Shown one piece after another: positions 14,830 to 22,192 of a DNA stretch of 41,952 nt. Source of the DNA: Clostridiales bacterium (GTDB taxonomy: Bacteria; Bacillota; Clostridia; Oscillospirales; Oscillospiraceae). Position numbers and translations under genes: made by a program. A model generated the notes under the pieces. The model searched no databases. It had not been told where the DNA came from and saw only the letters and a program-made list of their open reading frames with translations. Numbering within the stretch: position 1 is the first letter of the stretch; every line of letters starts with the position of its first letter. The stretch is taken from positions 1-41,952 of the forward strand of contig JALFXH010000137.1 in the NCBI GenBank assembly GCA_022786965.1. Direction: 5' to 3'.

Positions 14830-15405
14830 ATGACTTTTTTCCTGATTTTACTCATTGCCGCCGCGGTTTTTGGCCTGTGCTTTGCGGTGGACAAGGCGTT
14901 TACCAAACTGTTTCGCAGCAAGGCCCAGCACCGCAGCGGCATGGCCGTCCGGGCCAACAAGCGGTATGGCCTGTTCGGCGTGATTCTGTCCGTTCTGGGC
15001 ATCATGGCAATCTGCGTAGGCATCGCTGACGGCTCTGTGCTGCTGTGGGGCGGCATCATTGTGCTGCTCATGGGCATCTGCCTTGCGGTGTACTACCTGA
15101 GCTTCGGCCTGTTCTATGACGGCGAAACCTTTCTGCTGTCCCGGTTCGGCAAAAAGGACATCACATACCGGTTCGACCAGATCCAGGGTCAGAAGCTGTA
15201 TCTGGTGCAGGGCGGCAATATTATCATCGAGCTGCACATGACCGATGGCGGCACGGTCAGTCTCCAATCCACCATGGACGGGATTTACCCATTCCTTGAC
15301 ACCGCCTTTGCTGCCTGGTGCCTGCAAACCGGCCGGGACCCCCAGAGCTGCCAGTTCCACGACCCCAGCCAGAGCCTGTGGTTCCCCACGGTGGAGGAAA
15401 CGTAA
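14830..15405 (+). CDS. Membrane protein with C-terminal PH-like domain, function unknown
   Basis: The 191-residue protein has three hydrophobic segments: 1-20, and a pair at about 50-68 and 72-95. A soluble C-terminal part (about 98-165: LFYDGETFLLSRFGKKDITYRFDQI and onward) has the beta pattern of bacterial PH (bPH/DUF304) domains. It is not otherwise recognised. AAGGAG precedes the start; the stop codon abuts the ATG of the next gene (TAAATG), so the two are co-translated. Confidence 0.65.
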   Translation: MTFFLILLIAAAVFGLCFAVDKAFTKLFRSKAQHRSGMAVRANKRYGLFGVILSVLGIMAICVGIADGSVLLWGGIIVLLMGICLAVYYLSFGLFYDGETFLLSRFGKKDITYRFDQIQGQKLYLVQGGNIIIELHMTDGGTVSLQSTMDGIYPFLDTAFAAWCLQTGRDPQSCQFHDPSQSLWFPTVEET

Positions 15406-16020
15406 ATGGCCCATGTACCCACCGTTGCCACCACGGAGCTTACGCTTCTGACCTTCCGGCAGGCCCTGGAAGCCGCCAACACCCCTTCCCAGGAATACGA
15501 TATTCAAAAGTGGCTGTATGCCCCTAACTTTTACTCGGAATACCGGTATCTGCTGGGCACCAGAGGGAAAAATCCCCTGATCTGCATTGGCATCAACCCC
15601 TCCACCGCAAAGCCGGACGCCTTGGACAATACCCTCAAATCCGTGGAGCGGATCGCGCTGGGCAATGGCTACGACAGTTTTCTCATGTTCAACGTCTACG
15701 CCCAGCGGGCCACCTCTCCCGACGACATGGAGAAGGTCTATAACCCCGCCCTCCACCGGGAGAATCTGGAGGCGTTTCGCTATATTCTCTCCATTTCTGA
15801 CAAGCCCGCCGTGTGGGCGGCCTGGGGCGCCATCATCGAAAAACGGAGGTATCTGCCCGATTGTGTCCGGGATTTGGTGCGGGCCGGGGAGGAATTCGGC
15901 GCCAGCTGGTACTGTGCCGGGGCCATCACCAAGAAGGGCCATCCCCATCATCCGCTGTACCTGCGCAAGGACGAAAAGCTGAAACCTTTTGATGTAAAGA
16001 ACTATTTGGATAAACTATGA
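15406..16020 (+). CDS. DUF1643 domain protein
   Basis: The 204-residue cytosolic protein carries the DUF1643 signature: the early segment YRYLLGTRG, then CIGINPSTAKPDALDNTLKS, FNVYAQRAT and, near the end, KKGHPHHPLYL. The family is often found in mobile or accessory regions and resembles uracil-DNA-glycosylase-fold proteins in the spacing of its GINPS motif, but no activity is established. It starts immediately after the previous stop and is followed by a hairpin whose T-tract runs into the next ribosome binding site. Confidence 0.8.
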   Translation: MAHVPTVATTELTLLTFRQALEAANTPSQEYDIQKWLYAPNFYSEYRYLLGTRGKNPLICIGINPSTAKPDALDNTLKSVERIALGNGYDSFLMFNVYAQRATSPDDMEKVYNPALHRENLEAFRYILSISDKPAVWAAWGAIIEKRRYLPDCVRDLVRAGEEFGASWYCAGAITKKGHPHHPLYLRKDEKLKPFDVKNYLDKL

Positions 16021-16046
16021 AGCGGGGCACTGCCCCGCTGTTTTTG
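16021..16046 (+). terminator. Hairpin terminator between DUF1643 gene and yfcE
   Basis: AGCGGGGCA (16021-16029) and TGCCCCGCT (16031-16039) pair, with the central bases forming the loop, followed by GTTTTTGG. The T-tract merges with the TTGGAGG ribosome binding site of the next gene at 16058. Confidence 0.8.
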
Positions 16047-16057
16047 GAGGTATCGCT

Positions 16058-16573
16058 ATGAAACTCATTATCGCGTCTGATATTCACGGCTCCGCTTTCT
16101 GGTGCGGCAAGCTCATGGAGCTGATCGACCGGGAGCAGCCGGATAAGCTGATTCTGCTGGGCGACCTGCTCTATCACGGCCCCAGAAACGACCTGCCCCT
16201 GGACTACGCCCCCAAGCAGGTGATCCCCATGCTGTCTGATCTCAAGGACATGATCATCGCCGTCCGGGGCAACTGCGAGGCGGAGGTAGACCAGATGGTG
16301 CTCCCCTTCCCCTGCATGGCGGAGTTTTCTGAGCTTCTGCTGGACGGCAAGACCTTCTACCTGACCCACGGCCACCACGCGAATCCTGATAATCTGCCGC
16401 CCCTGCCGGAAGGCTCCGTTTTCCTGTTCGGCCATACCCATGTGAAGATGGACGAAGTGAGAAACGGCATCCGTTGCCTGAACCCCGGCAGCGTGTCCAT
16501 CCCCAAGGATGGCTCCCACAGCTGCCTGATCTACAATAACGGCGAATTTTCCGTAAAAATTTTGGAGGACTGA
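16058..16573 (+). CDS. yfcE: YfcE-type metallophosphodiesterase
   Basis: The 171-residue calcineurin-like phosphoesterase has the metal-binding set in order: Asp8 and His10 (ASDIHG), Asp36 (LLGDLLYHG), Asn in RGNCEAE, His in LTHGHH and GHTHVKM. It ends with NPGSVSIPK, typical of the YfcE/MJ0936 subgroup. Those enzymes hydrolyse phosphodiesters such as model substrates and perhaps cyclic nucleotides with Mn; the physiological substrate is unsettled. TTGGAGG lies before the start. The next gene begins one base after the stop codon, so the pair is co-translated. Confidence 0.92.
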   Translation: MKLIIASDIHGSAFWCGKLMELIDREQPDKLILLGDLLYHGPRNDLPLDYAPKQVIPMLSDLKDMIIAVRGNCEAEVDQMVLPFPCMAEFSELLLDGKTFYLTHGHHANPDNLPPLPEGSVFLFGHTHVKMDEVRNGIRCLNPGSVSIPKDGSHSCLIYNNGEFSVKILED

Positions 16574-16574
16574 C

Positions 16575-16751
16575 ATGGATTCGACGGAATGCGACAGCTG
16601 CTGGTATTATGATTATGATGAGGAATATGAGGAGTACTACTGCATGATGGATCTGGACGAGGACGAAGTCTACCGCATCATGACCTCCCGAAACCGGCAC
16701 TGCCCCTACTACCGGCAGGGCGACGACTACACCCTCGCAAGGAGACAATAA
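16575..16751 (+). CDS. DUF6472-type small acidic cysteine protein
   Basis: A 58-residue protein lies between yfcE and the lipoprotein gene. It reads CDSCWYYDYDEEYEEYYC, then LDEDEVYR, then CPYY, with four cysteines (6, 9, 23, 43) in a probable metal-binding layout. It is very acidic and rich in Tyr. This matches the clostridial family DUF6472, for which no function is known. GGAGG in the end of yfcE serves as the ribosome binding site, and its last codons carry AAGGAG for the next gene. Confidence 0.8.
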   Translation: MDSTECDSCWYYDYDEEYEEYYCMMDLDEDEVYRIMTSRNRHCPYYRQGDDYTLARRQ

Positions 16752-16753
16752 TC

Positions 16754-18592
16754 ATGACCAAAGCCCTCTGCCTGCTGCTTGCCTGCCTGATTCTGGGCGG
16801 ATGCTCCGCTCAGCCCGCCCCGGATGATTCCCCCGCTGCCACGGTTCAGACGGTTCCCACCGAAGAAGCGCCCATGTCCCTGTATGTGCCGGAGCACCCG
16901 CTGGAGCAGTCCGCTCCCGGCGCCCTGCGGGTCTACCCACTGCGGCAGCAGGCCCACGGTGTTCTGGCAATGGGCAGCAGCCTCATTGCCCTGTGCGGCA
17001 GCGAAAACACAACACTGACGCTGCTCACCGGCGATGAGCTGGCGGTCAACGCCACGGCAGAGCTTTCTTTCCACCTTTCGGAGGATGACCCGTCTTTTCG
17101 GATTACCCCGGATACCCTGTCCTACTTTGACCCGGTGCGCGGGGAGACTGTGATTCTCAACCACCAGCTGAAGGATGTGAGCCGCATTGCCGCCCCAGAA
17201 GGACTGACCGGCTCCCCCATTCTGTCCGATGACCGCACCACCCTGTACTACTGCACCGCCACCGCCATCCGTGCCTGGAATCTGGAAACCGGTATCCGGC
17301 GGTGCGTCAAGGAGCTGTCCTATGACGCGCAGGAGCTGACCGGTCTTCATCAGGAGGGCACCATTTTACAGTGCCGCATTGTCAAGGACGGTCAGGAGGA
17401 AACGCTGTTCCTGGCTGCGGATACGGGCAGGCTGCTGCGGGAAGTGCCCGGTGACGTAACATTGGTGACACAAGACAGCGGCTACTACGCTTCCGTCCCC
17501 GAAGGCCCCGTCCGGCTCCAGCTGTTTGGTCAGGCCGATGACGCGCCGCAGCTGCTGACCCCCGGCGATATCTACGCAGACTGCTATTACCTGGATAACC
17601 AGCGGCGGGTGATTACCGTGTCTTCGTCCCCTGCCCTGGACTGCTATGACCTGGACAGCGGTCTGCGGGTAGCCAGTCTGACCATTGACGGCGATTATAC
17701 GTTTGTTTCCCTAGCGGCCTGGGAAGAGGATTCCGTTTTTCTCCTTCTGAACGATGGGGAAGGCAGCGGCATTCTCTGCCAGTGGGACCTATGCGCCGAT
17801 GCCAGCTGTACCGGTGATACCCAGCGCTATGTGGGGCCGCGGTATACCACGGATGCCCCGGACTTTGCAGCGCTGGCCCGGTGCAAAACAGAAGCCGCCC
17901 GGATTGGCGAAAAATACGGGATTCAGGTGCTTGTCTGGGATGATTCTCTGGGTGTTATGCCCTGGGACTATGAATTCCAGCCTGAGTATCTGGCACCGGT
18001 GCTCTCCCGGGAGCTTTCTGAGCTTGACAAACGGCTGTCTTACTACCCGCCGGAAATTCTGGCGGGAATCAAGGAGCATTTTTCCGATCTGACCATCTGT
18101 CTGGTTCGGAGTATCCAGGGTTCCCCGGAATCCGGCAGTCTGGAAAAAGCCACCGGCGTGCAATTCTATCAGGGCAGCAGCACCTACATTGCCATCGCCG
18201 TGGGACAGTATGCCGAGAGGGCGCTGTATCACGAGCTGTATCATGTGATGGAGACCCGCCTGCTCACGGACAGCACCGCCCTGGACCGCTGGGATGCCCT
18301 GAATCCCGATGGTTTTTCCTACGATCTGGACTACAATGCCAATCAGAACCGCAGTGGCGACGAATACCTGCAGCCAGACAAACGCTCTTTTATCGATACC
18401 TACTCCATGAGCTTTCCCAAGGAAGACCGGGCGCGGATTATGGAATGCGCCATGTGTGACGGGAATGAAAATCTGTTCCGCTCTTCAACGATGCAGACCA
18501 AGCTTCGCTGCCTTTCCCGGGCTATTCGGGAAGCCTACGGGCTGACAAAGTCCACGGAAGCCTTCCGATGGGAACAGTATTTGAAGCCGTAA
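16754..18592 (+). CDS. Large lipoprotein with beta-propeller-like part and HELYH zinc-peptidase-like domain
   Basis: The 612-residue protein has a lipoprotein signal ending in LGGC (Cys17), so it should be membrane-anchored outside. Residues about 55-360 are beta-rich with repeated short blades (AWNLETGIR, CYDLDSGLRVASLTIDG), suggesting a propeller. The C-terminal 240 residues contain LYHELYHVMETRLL, with HELYH at 493-497, the HExxH signature of zinc metallopeptidases. Further on, FIDTYSMSFPKEDRARIME (about 546-564) has the YA..N.xEDxAE-like pattern that supplies the third ligand in related gluzincins. Activity is inferred. AAGGAGA precedes the start. It ends 5 bases before a palindromic repeat. 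Confidence 0.75.
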   Translation: MTKALCLLLACLILGGCSAQPAPDDSPAATVQTVPTEEAPMSLYVPEHPLEQSAPGALRVYPLRQQAHGVLAMGSSLIALCGSENTTLTLLTGDELAVNATAELSFHLSEDDPSFRITPDTLSYFDPVRGETVILNHQLKDVSRIAAPEGLTGSPILSDDRTTLYYCTATAIRAWNLETGIRRCVKELSYDAQELTGLHQEGTILQCRIVKDGQEETLFLAADTGRLLREVPGDVTLVTQDSGYYASVPEGPVRLQLFGQADDAPQLLTPGDIYADCYYLDNQRRVITVSSSPALDCYDLDSGLRVASLTIDGDYTFVSLAAWEEDSVFLLLNDGEGSGILCQWDLCADASCTGDTQRYVGPRYTTDAPDFAALARCKTEAARIGEKYGIQVLVWDDSLGVMPWDYEFQPEYLAPVLSRELSELDKRLSYYPPEILAGIKEHFSDLTICLVRSIQGSPESGSLEKATGVQFYQGSSTYIAIAVGQYAERALYHELYHVMETRLLTDSTALDRWDALNPDGFSYDLDYNANQNRSGDEYLQPDKRSFIDTYSMSFPKEDRARIMECAMCDGNENLFRSSTMQTKLRCLSRAIREAYGLTKSTEAFRWEQYLKP

Positions 18593-18597
18593 TACAA

Positions 18598-18889
18598 TGT
18601 GCGCTTATCGGCATTCCTCAGCTACATTGTGCTTTAGCTCAGCAATACCTTCCCCCGGGGGGAAGGTGGCCGAGCGACAGCGAGGTCGGATGAGGAACGG
18701 CGAAATGTACCGATGATGAATGCAGTCGCAAAAAGGTACCATTTGGAGAGCGATACTTTCTGTTTTTACTGCATTCCACGCCATAGGCTGTCGCCGTTCC
18801 TCATCCGCCCCCTTCGGGGGCACCTTCCCCCCGAGGGAAGGTATTGATCCGCTAAATTCTCCTTTCGCCGAGTTAAGCCCATAAGCACA
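18598..18889. repeat. Palindromic intergenic element (family D/C), copy 2
   Basis: The 292-base unit starts 6 bases after the stop codon of the lipoprotein gene. The outer ends TGTGCGCTTATCGGC and GTTAAGCCCATAAGCACA are inverted. An inner inverted repeat runs from ATACCTTCCCCC (18645) to GGGAAGGTAT (18844) and includes AAGGTGGCCGAGCG, a stretch shared with the unit at 21862-22160. No gene is seen in this stretch (18593-18945). Confidence 0.75.
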
Positions 18890-18894
18890 ATACA

Positions 18895-18932
18895 ATAAAG
18901 TCTCCCGCTTTCCGTACTTGGAAAGCGGGAGG
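18895..18932 (-). terminator. Rho-independent terminator after CBS-domain gene
   Basis: On the minus strand CTCCCGCTTTCC and GGAAAGCGGGAG (18931-18920 and 18913-18902 of the plus strand) form a 12-base stem, followed by ACTTTATTG. It lies just beyond the repeat. Confidence 0.8.
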
Positions 18933-18945
18933 CTTCTATGTAGCT

Positions 18946-19359
18946 TTAGTCTTCGGTAAACAGCTGGTCGCGGCAATACTGAATGATGGCCTTGCGGGTA
19001 ATCAGGCCGATAAACGCGCCGTAGTCATCTACCACCGGGACAAAATTCTGATTGGACGCCCGGTCGATCAGATCGTGCATGGACGCGGTGATGCGGACGG
19101 GAACGTTGTCTTTCCGGCGGGATATCTCCATAATCCGCCGGGCTTCCGCCTGCCGCATATCCATATAACACATATTCTTCAGCGCCCACAGCAGGTCCCC
19201 TTCGGTCAGTGTCCCCCGGTACTCGCCCCGGCGGTTCAGGATGGGCAGAGCCGCGTAACCCGATGCCTCCATCTTTTCCAGAGCCTGTCGAATGGTAAAA
19301 TCGTCGTGCAGATAAGCGCACATCGCTTTCGGTGTCAGAAAAAATAAGATACTGTTCAT
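18946..19359 (-). CDS. Two-CBS-domain protein
   Basis: The 137-residue protein has two CBS repeats. The first (about 10-65) contains LHDDFTIRQALEKMEASGYAALPIL and GTLTEGDLLWAL; the second (about 75-130) contains ITASMHDLIDRASNQNFVPVV and GLITRKAII. CBS pairs bind adenine nucleotides, sometimes c-di-AMP, and regulate partner proteins. There is no attached catalytic domain, so it is a stand-alone sensor or subunit. AAAGGAG lies 6 bases before the ATG. It is monocistronic, with an extended -10 promoter at 19421. Confidence 0.9.
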   Translation of the reverse strand: MNSILFFLTPKAMCAYLHDDFTIRQALEKMEASGYAALPILNRRGEYRGTLTEGDLLWALKNMCYMDMRQAEARRIMEISRRKDNVPVRITASMHDLIDRASNQNFVPVVDDYGAFIGLITRKAIIQYCRDQLFTED

Positions 19360-19415
19360 CGCCTACTCCTTTACGGTCCCAGTGCAGGGGCCTTCGTGCC
19401 CCTCCAGTCATGAAT

Positions 19416-19424
19416 ATTATAGCA
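19416..19424 (-). promoter_or_regulatory. Extended -10 promoter of the CBS gene
   Basis: On the minus strand TGC-TATAAT (TATAAT at 19421-19416) is a full extended -10 element. No clear -35 is seen. The leader to the start codon at 19359 is about 50 bases. Confidence 0.6.
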
Positions 19425-19512
19425 CAACCCGCAAGGAAAAGTATGAATTTTTATCGTTATTTTGTCCGCCGCACGTCAAATATCTTGCGACATCATTGTG
19501 CACTATACACAA

Positions 19513-20781
19513 TTATTCGGTGAATGTGAACTCAGTACAGTCGAAAGTGGCGAAATAGTCCTGCACGGTCTCCGCCCGGCGGATCAGTTTGAAGCTGCCG
19601 TCCTCTTTGAGTAGCACCTCGGCGGAGCGGAGCTTGCCGTTGTAGTTGTAGCCCATGGAGAAGCCGTGGGCGCCGGTGTCGTGGATGCACACAATGTCCC
19701 CGATTTCGATTTCCGGAAGGCTGCGCTCGATGGCGAATTTGTCGTTGTTCTCGCACAGGCCACCGGTGACATCGTAAACATGGTCAAGGATGGCATCCTC
19801 CTTGCCCAGCACCGTAATATGATGGTACGCGCCGTACATAGCCGGGCGCATCAGGTTGGCGGCGCAGGCGTCCAGACCGATGTACTCCCGGTAGATGTGC
19901 TTCTGATGCAGGACGGTGGAAATCAGGTGACCGTAGGGCGCCAGCATGAACCGGCCCAGCTCGGTAAAGATGGCGATATCATCCATACCCTGAGGGGTCA
20001 GAATTTCCTCGTACTGCTTGCGGACACCCTCGCCGATAAAGGCGATGTCGCTGGCGGGCTGCTCGGGGCGGTAGTCAACGCCCACGCCACCGGAGAGGTT
20101 TATGAAGGAGAAGTGGCAGCCGGTGGCGTTGCGCAGCCGGACAGCCAGACGGAACAGCTGGCTGGCAAGCTCCGGGTAGTAGCCGTTCTGGGTGGTGTTG
20201 GAGGCCAGGAAGGCATGGATGCCAAAGTGCTTCGTGCCCAGCTTCATCAGCCGCCGGATGGCGCCCGCCATCTGATCCTCCGTCATGCCGTACTTGGCAT
20301 CCCGGGGCATGTCCATGATAGTATTGCCCAGCGAGAAGGAGCCACCGGGATTATACCGCAGGCATACCGTCTCCGGCACCTTGCCGTCAGCAATTTTCGC
20401 CAGAAATTCCACATGGGTGGCGTCGTCCAGATTGATGTAGGCCCCCATCTCATAAGCCTTTCGCATATCCTTCTCCGGGGTCACGTTGGAGGAGAACATC
20501 ACATCGTGGCCGGTGCAGCCCACAGCCTGGGCAAGCAGGAGCTCCGCGTAGGAGGCGCAGTCGCAGCCGCAGCCCTCCTCCTTCAGAATCTGGATGATAT
20601 AGGGATTTGGGGTGGCCTTCACGGCAAAATACTCCCGGTAGCCCTTGTTCCAGGCAAAGGCCTTTTTCAGCGCCCGGGCATTGGCGCGGATACCGGCCTC
20701 GTCGTAAATATGGAAGGGCGTGGGAATCTGGGCGATGATTTCCTTCGCCTTGTCCAGTGTTAAAAACGGTGTCTTTTTCAT
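19513..20781 (-). CDS. lysA: Diaminopimelate decarboxylase
   Basis: The 422-residue PLP enzyme makes L-lysine from meso-diaminopimelate, the last step of lysine synthesis. It shows the type III fold marks: YFAVKATPN with the PLP lysine (about residue 54), SSNVTPEKDM, INLSGGVGVDYRPEQ, the GEGVRKQY stretch, ELGRFMLAPYG, and near the end GGLCENNDKFA with the active-site Cys, then HDTGAHGFSMGYNYNGK. ATG 20781 is chosen because AGAGGTGGAG precedes it and the longer frame runs back through the riboswitch. Expression is controlled by the lysine riboswitch and terminator upstream. Confidence 0.96.
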   Translation of the reverse strand: MKKTPFLTLDKAKEIIAQIPTPFHIYDEAGIRANARALKKAFAWNKGYREYFAVKATPNPYIIQILKEEGCGCDCASYAELLLAQAVGCTGHDVMFSSNVTPEKDMRKAYEMGAYINLDDATHVEFLAKIADGKVPETVCLRYNPGGSFSLGNTIMDMPRDAKYGMTEDQMAGAIRRLMKLGTKHFGIHAFLASNTTQNGYYPELASQLFRLAVRLRNATGCHFSFINLSGGVGVDYRPEQPASDIAFIGEGVRKQYEEILTPQGMDDIAIFTELGRFMLAPYGHLISTVLHQKHIYREYIGLDACAANLMRPAMYGAYHHITVLGKEDAILDHVYDVTGGLCENNDKFAIERSLPEIEIGDIVCIHDTGAHGFSMGYNYNGKLRSAEVLLKEDGSFKLIRRAETVQDYFATFDCTEFTFTE

Positions 20782-20794
20782 AGCTCCACCTCTT

Positions 20795-20829
20795 TCCAAA
20801 AAATAAAACCCTGTGCCGTGCGCACAGGG
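20795..20829 (-). terminator. Riboswitch-controlled terminator before lysA
   Basis: On the minus strand CCCTGTGC (20829-20822) and GCACAGGG (20816-20809) form a perfect 8-base stem followed by TTTTATTTTTTGG. It lies between the lysine aptamer and lysA, so it is the expression platform. Confidence 0.9.
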
Positions 20830-21018
20830 ATACACGTTTGTGTTTCTCCCGGCAGCGCAACATCCATTGGCATTGGATGACAGTTCCGCGCATATTCTGC
20901 GCGGCCCCAGGAAATACCCGCTCGGCAACAGGTATGACCTTCGGCGAAAATCCCTTTCCTCTGATTCGGCAATTGCCTGACCGAACCGGTACTGATGATT
21001 TCCGCAACCTCAGCCGTA
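20830..21018 (-). promoter_or_regulatory. Lysine riboswitch (L box)
   Basis: Read on the minus strand, the conserved L-box core appears in order: GAGGTTGCGG, ATCAGTA, GGAAAGGGATTTTCGCCGAA, GGAACTGTCAT, and GGATGTTGCGCTGCCGGG. The match to the known lysC leader is clear in all of these blocks. Lysine binding should favour the terminator at 20829-20795 and shut off lysA. The transcript begins about 21020 from the promoter at 21055. Confidence 0.93.
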
Positions 21019-21026
21019 ATGGGGTT

Positions 21027-21055
21027 ATTGTATGCTATTGACGCACATTTGTCAA
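21027..21055 (-). promoter_or_regulatory. Sigma-A promoter of the lysine riboswitch/lysA transcript
   Basis: On the minus strand TTGACA (21055-21050), a 17-base spacer and TACAAT (21032-21027). Transcription would start at the 5-prime edge of the L box. Confidence 0.9.
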
Positions 21056-21068
21056 CCCCAAATCCAAC

Positions 21069-21083
21069 TCTACCGCCGGTAGA
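21069..21083. promoter_or_regulatory. Small palindrome between lysA and hemolysin III promoters
   Basis: TCTACCGCCGGTAGA is a 7+1+7 palindrome, 14 bases upstream of the lysA -35 and within the divergent region. It could be a regulator site for either gene; nothing more supports it. Confidence 0.25.
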
Positions 21084-21147
21084 ATTGGGCTCTCTCCCCG
21101 TGATAGAGCGTAGAATTTCATCGGTAGGTAGCTTTTTCTCCAGATCA

Positions 21148-21156
21148 TGGTATGCT
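21148..21156 (+). promoter_or_regulatory. Extended -10 promoter of the hemolysin III gene
   Basis: TGG-TATGCT (TATGCT at 21151-21156) forms an extended -10 without a good -35, 28 bases before the start codon. Confidence 0.4.
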
Positions 21157-21184
21157 AGCAGCAGTTTTTCAATGAGGTGTTGCT

Positions 21185-21856
21185 ATGAAACGAACCAAAC
21201 TGTCTGATCGGCGGCTGCCGGACTACTCTCGGGGCGAGGAACTGATGAACATGATCACCCACATCGTGGGCGGGGGCTTAGGTGTCATCGTGCTGCTGAC
21301 CTGCGTTGTCCAGGCAGCCCTGAATCAGAATTATTACGGCATCGTCAGCTGTACCATCTACGGCACAACCTTCATCACCATGTTCACCATCTCCAGCGTC
21401 TACCACGGGCTAAAGCCCGGCATGAGTAAGAAGGTGATGCAGGTCATCGATCACTGCACCATCTATTTTCTGATCTGCGGCACCTACACCCCCGTGGTGC
21501 TTTCCGCCATTCGTCCGCTGCACCCGGCGCTGGGCTGGAGCCTGTTCGGCTTCGAATGGGCGCTGGCGATTCTGGCCTGCACGCTGACGGCCATTGATCT
21601 CAAGAAGTACAGCGTCTTTTCCATGATCTGCTACATCGGCATGGGCTGGGCGGTGATTCCCTTCGCGAAGCAGACCATGGAGGCTCTGGGGCTTCCCGGT
21701 TTTCTGCTGCTGCTCCTGGGCGGTATCGCCTACACCGTGGGCTCCGTGCTCTATGGGCTGGGCAAGACAAAAAAGTGGATGCACTCGGTGTTCCACATTT
21801 TTGTGGTTCTCGGCGCGGTGCTGCAATATTTCGCGGTGCTGCTGTACGCCATATAA
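21185..21856 (+). CDS. Hemolysin III / PAQR-type membrane protein
   Basis: The 223-residue protein has seven hydrophobic segments and the PAQR family marks: NMITHIVGGGLGVIVLL at the start, SSVYHG with the Ser and His, DHCTIYFLICGTYTP with the Asp, and the final HSVFHIFVVLGA with two His. These residues bind zinc inside the membrane in related adiponectin-receptor-like hydrolases. Bacterial members have been linked to membrane energy homeostasis; the old name hemolysin does not mean a proven toxin. GAGGTG precedes the start. The gene is divergent from lysA and is followed by a palindromic repeat. Confidence 0.92.
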   Translation: MKRTKLSDRRLPDYSRGEELMNMITHIVGGGLGVIVLLTCVVQAALNQNYYGIVSCTIYGTTFITMFTISSVYHGLKPGMSKKVMQVIDHCTIYFLICGTYTPVVLSAIRPLHPALGWSLFGFEWALAILACTLTAIDLKKYSVFSMICYIGMGWAVIPFAKQTMEALGLPGFLLLLLGGIAYTVGSVLYGLGKTKKWMHSVFHIFVVLGAVLQYFAVLLYAI

Positions 21857-21861
21857 CATCA

Positions 21862-22160
21862 TGTTCATATCGGCTTTACACAGCAAAAGGGGAATTTATC
21901 TGAGTAAAATGCCTTCCCCTTTGGGGAAGGTGCCCCCGCAGGGGGCGGAAGAGGGCGGTAACAGATAAACCCTTCTTCAGCGTTTCGGCGAAGAAAGCAG
22001 GAGCCTCTTCCGACCTCGCTTACGCTCGGCCACCTTAATGAATAGAGGTATGATTGCCACCGGCAATCATTGGCATTGCAGATTCGCTGCGCGGAGCACC
22101 ACCCCAAAGGGGAAGGCATTACTCAGATAAAGCACAATATCGCTGCGTAAAACCAATATG
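21862..22160. repeat. Palindromic intergenic element (family D/C), copy 3
   Basis: A unit of about 295 bases begins within 6-9 bases of the hemolysin III stop codon. The outer ends CATATCGGCTTTACACAGC and the reverse complement of CATATTGGTTTTACGCAGC are inverted. Inside, AATGCCTTCCCCTTT (21908-21922) and AAAGGGGAAGGCATT (22106-22120) are a perfect 15-base inverted repeat. It shares the GGTGGCCGAGCG block (in reverse) with copy 2. The right end abuts the ftsH terminator. No gene is seen in this 336-base gap. Confidence 0.75.
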
Positions 22161-22185
22161 CCCCTGCCGGAAACCCGGCAGGGGC
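22150..22185 (-). terminator. Rho-independent terminator after ftsH
   Basis: On the minus strand an 11-base perfect stem (22185-22175 with 22170-22160, arm GCCCCTGCCGG) is followed by ATATTGGTTTT. It closes the gdpP-ftsH operon. Confidence 0.85.
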
Positions 22186-22192
22186 GCAATTC

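Noticed and set aside
18598..22160. Possible CRISPR array from repeated GC-rich hairpins
   Set aside because: The repeats are long, palindromic, few and kilobases apart; there are no regular spacers and no cas genes.
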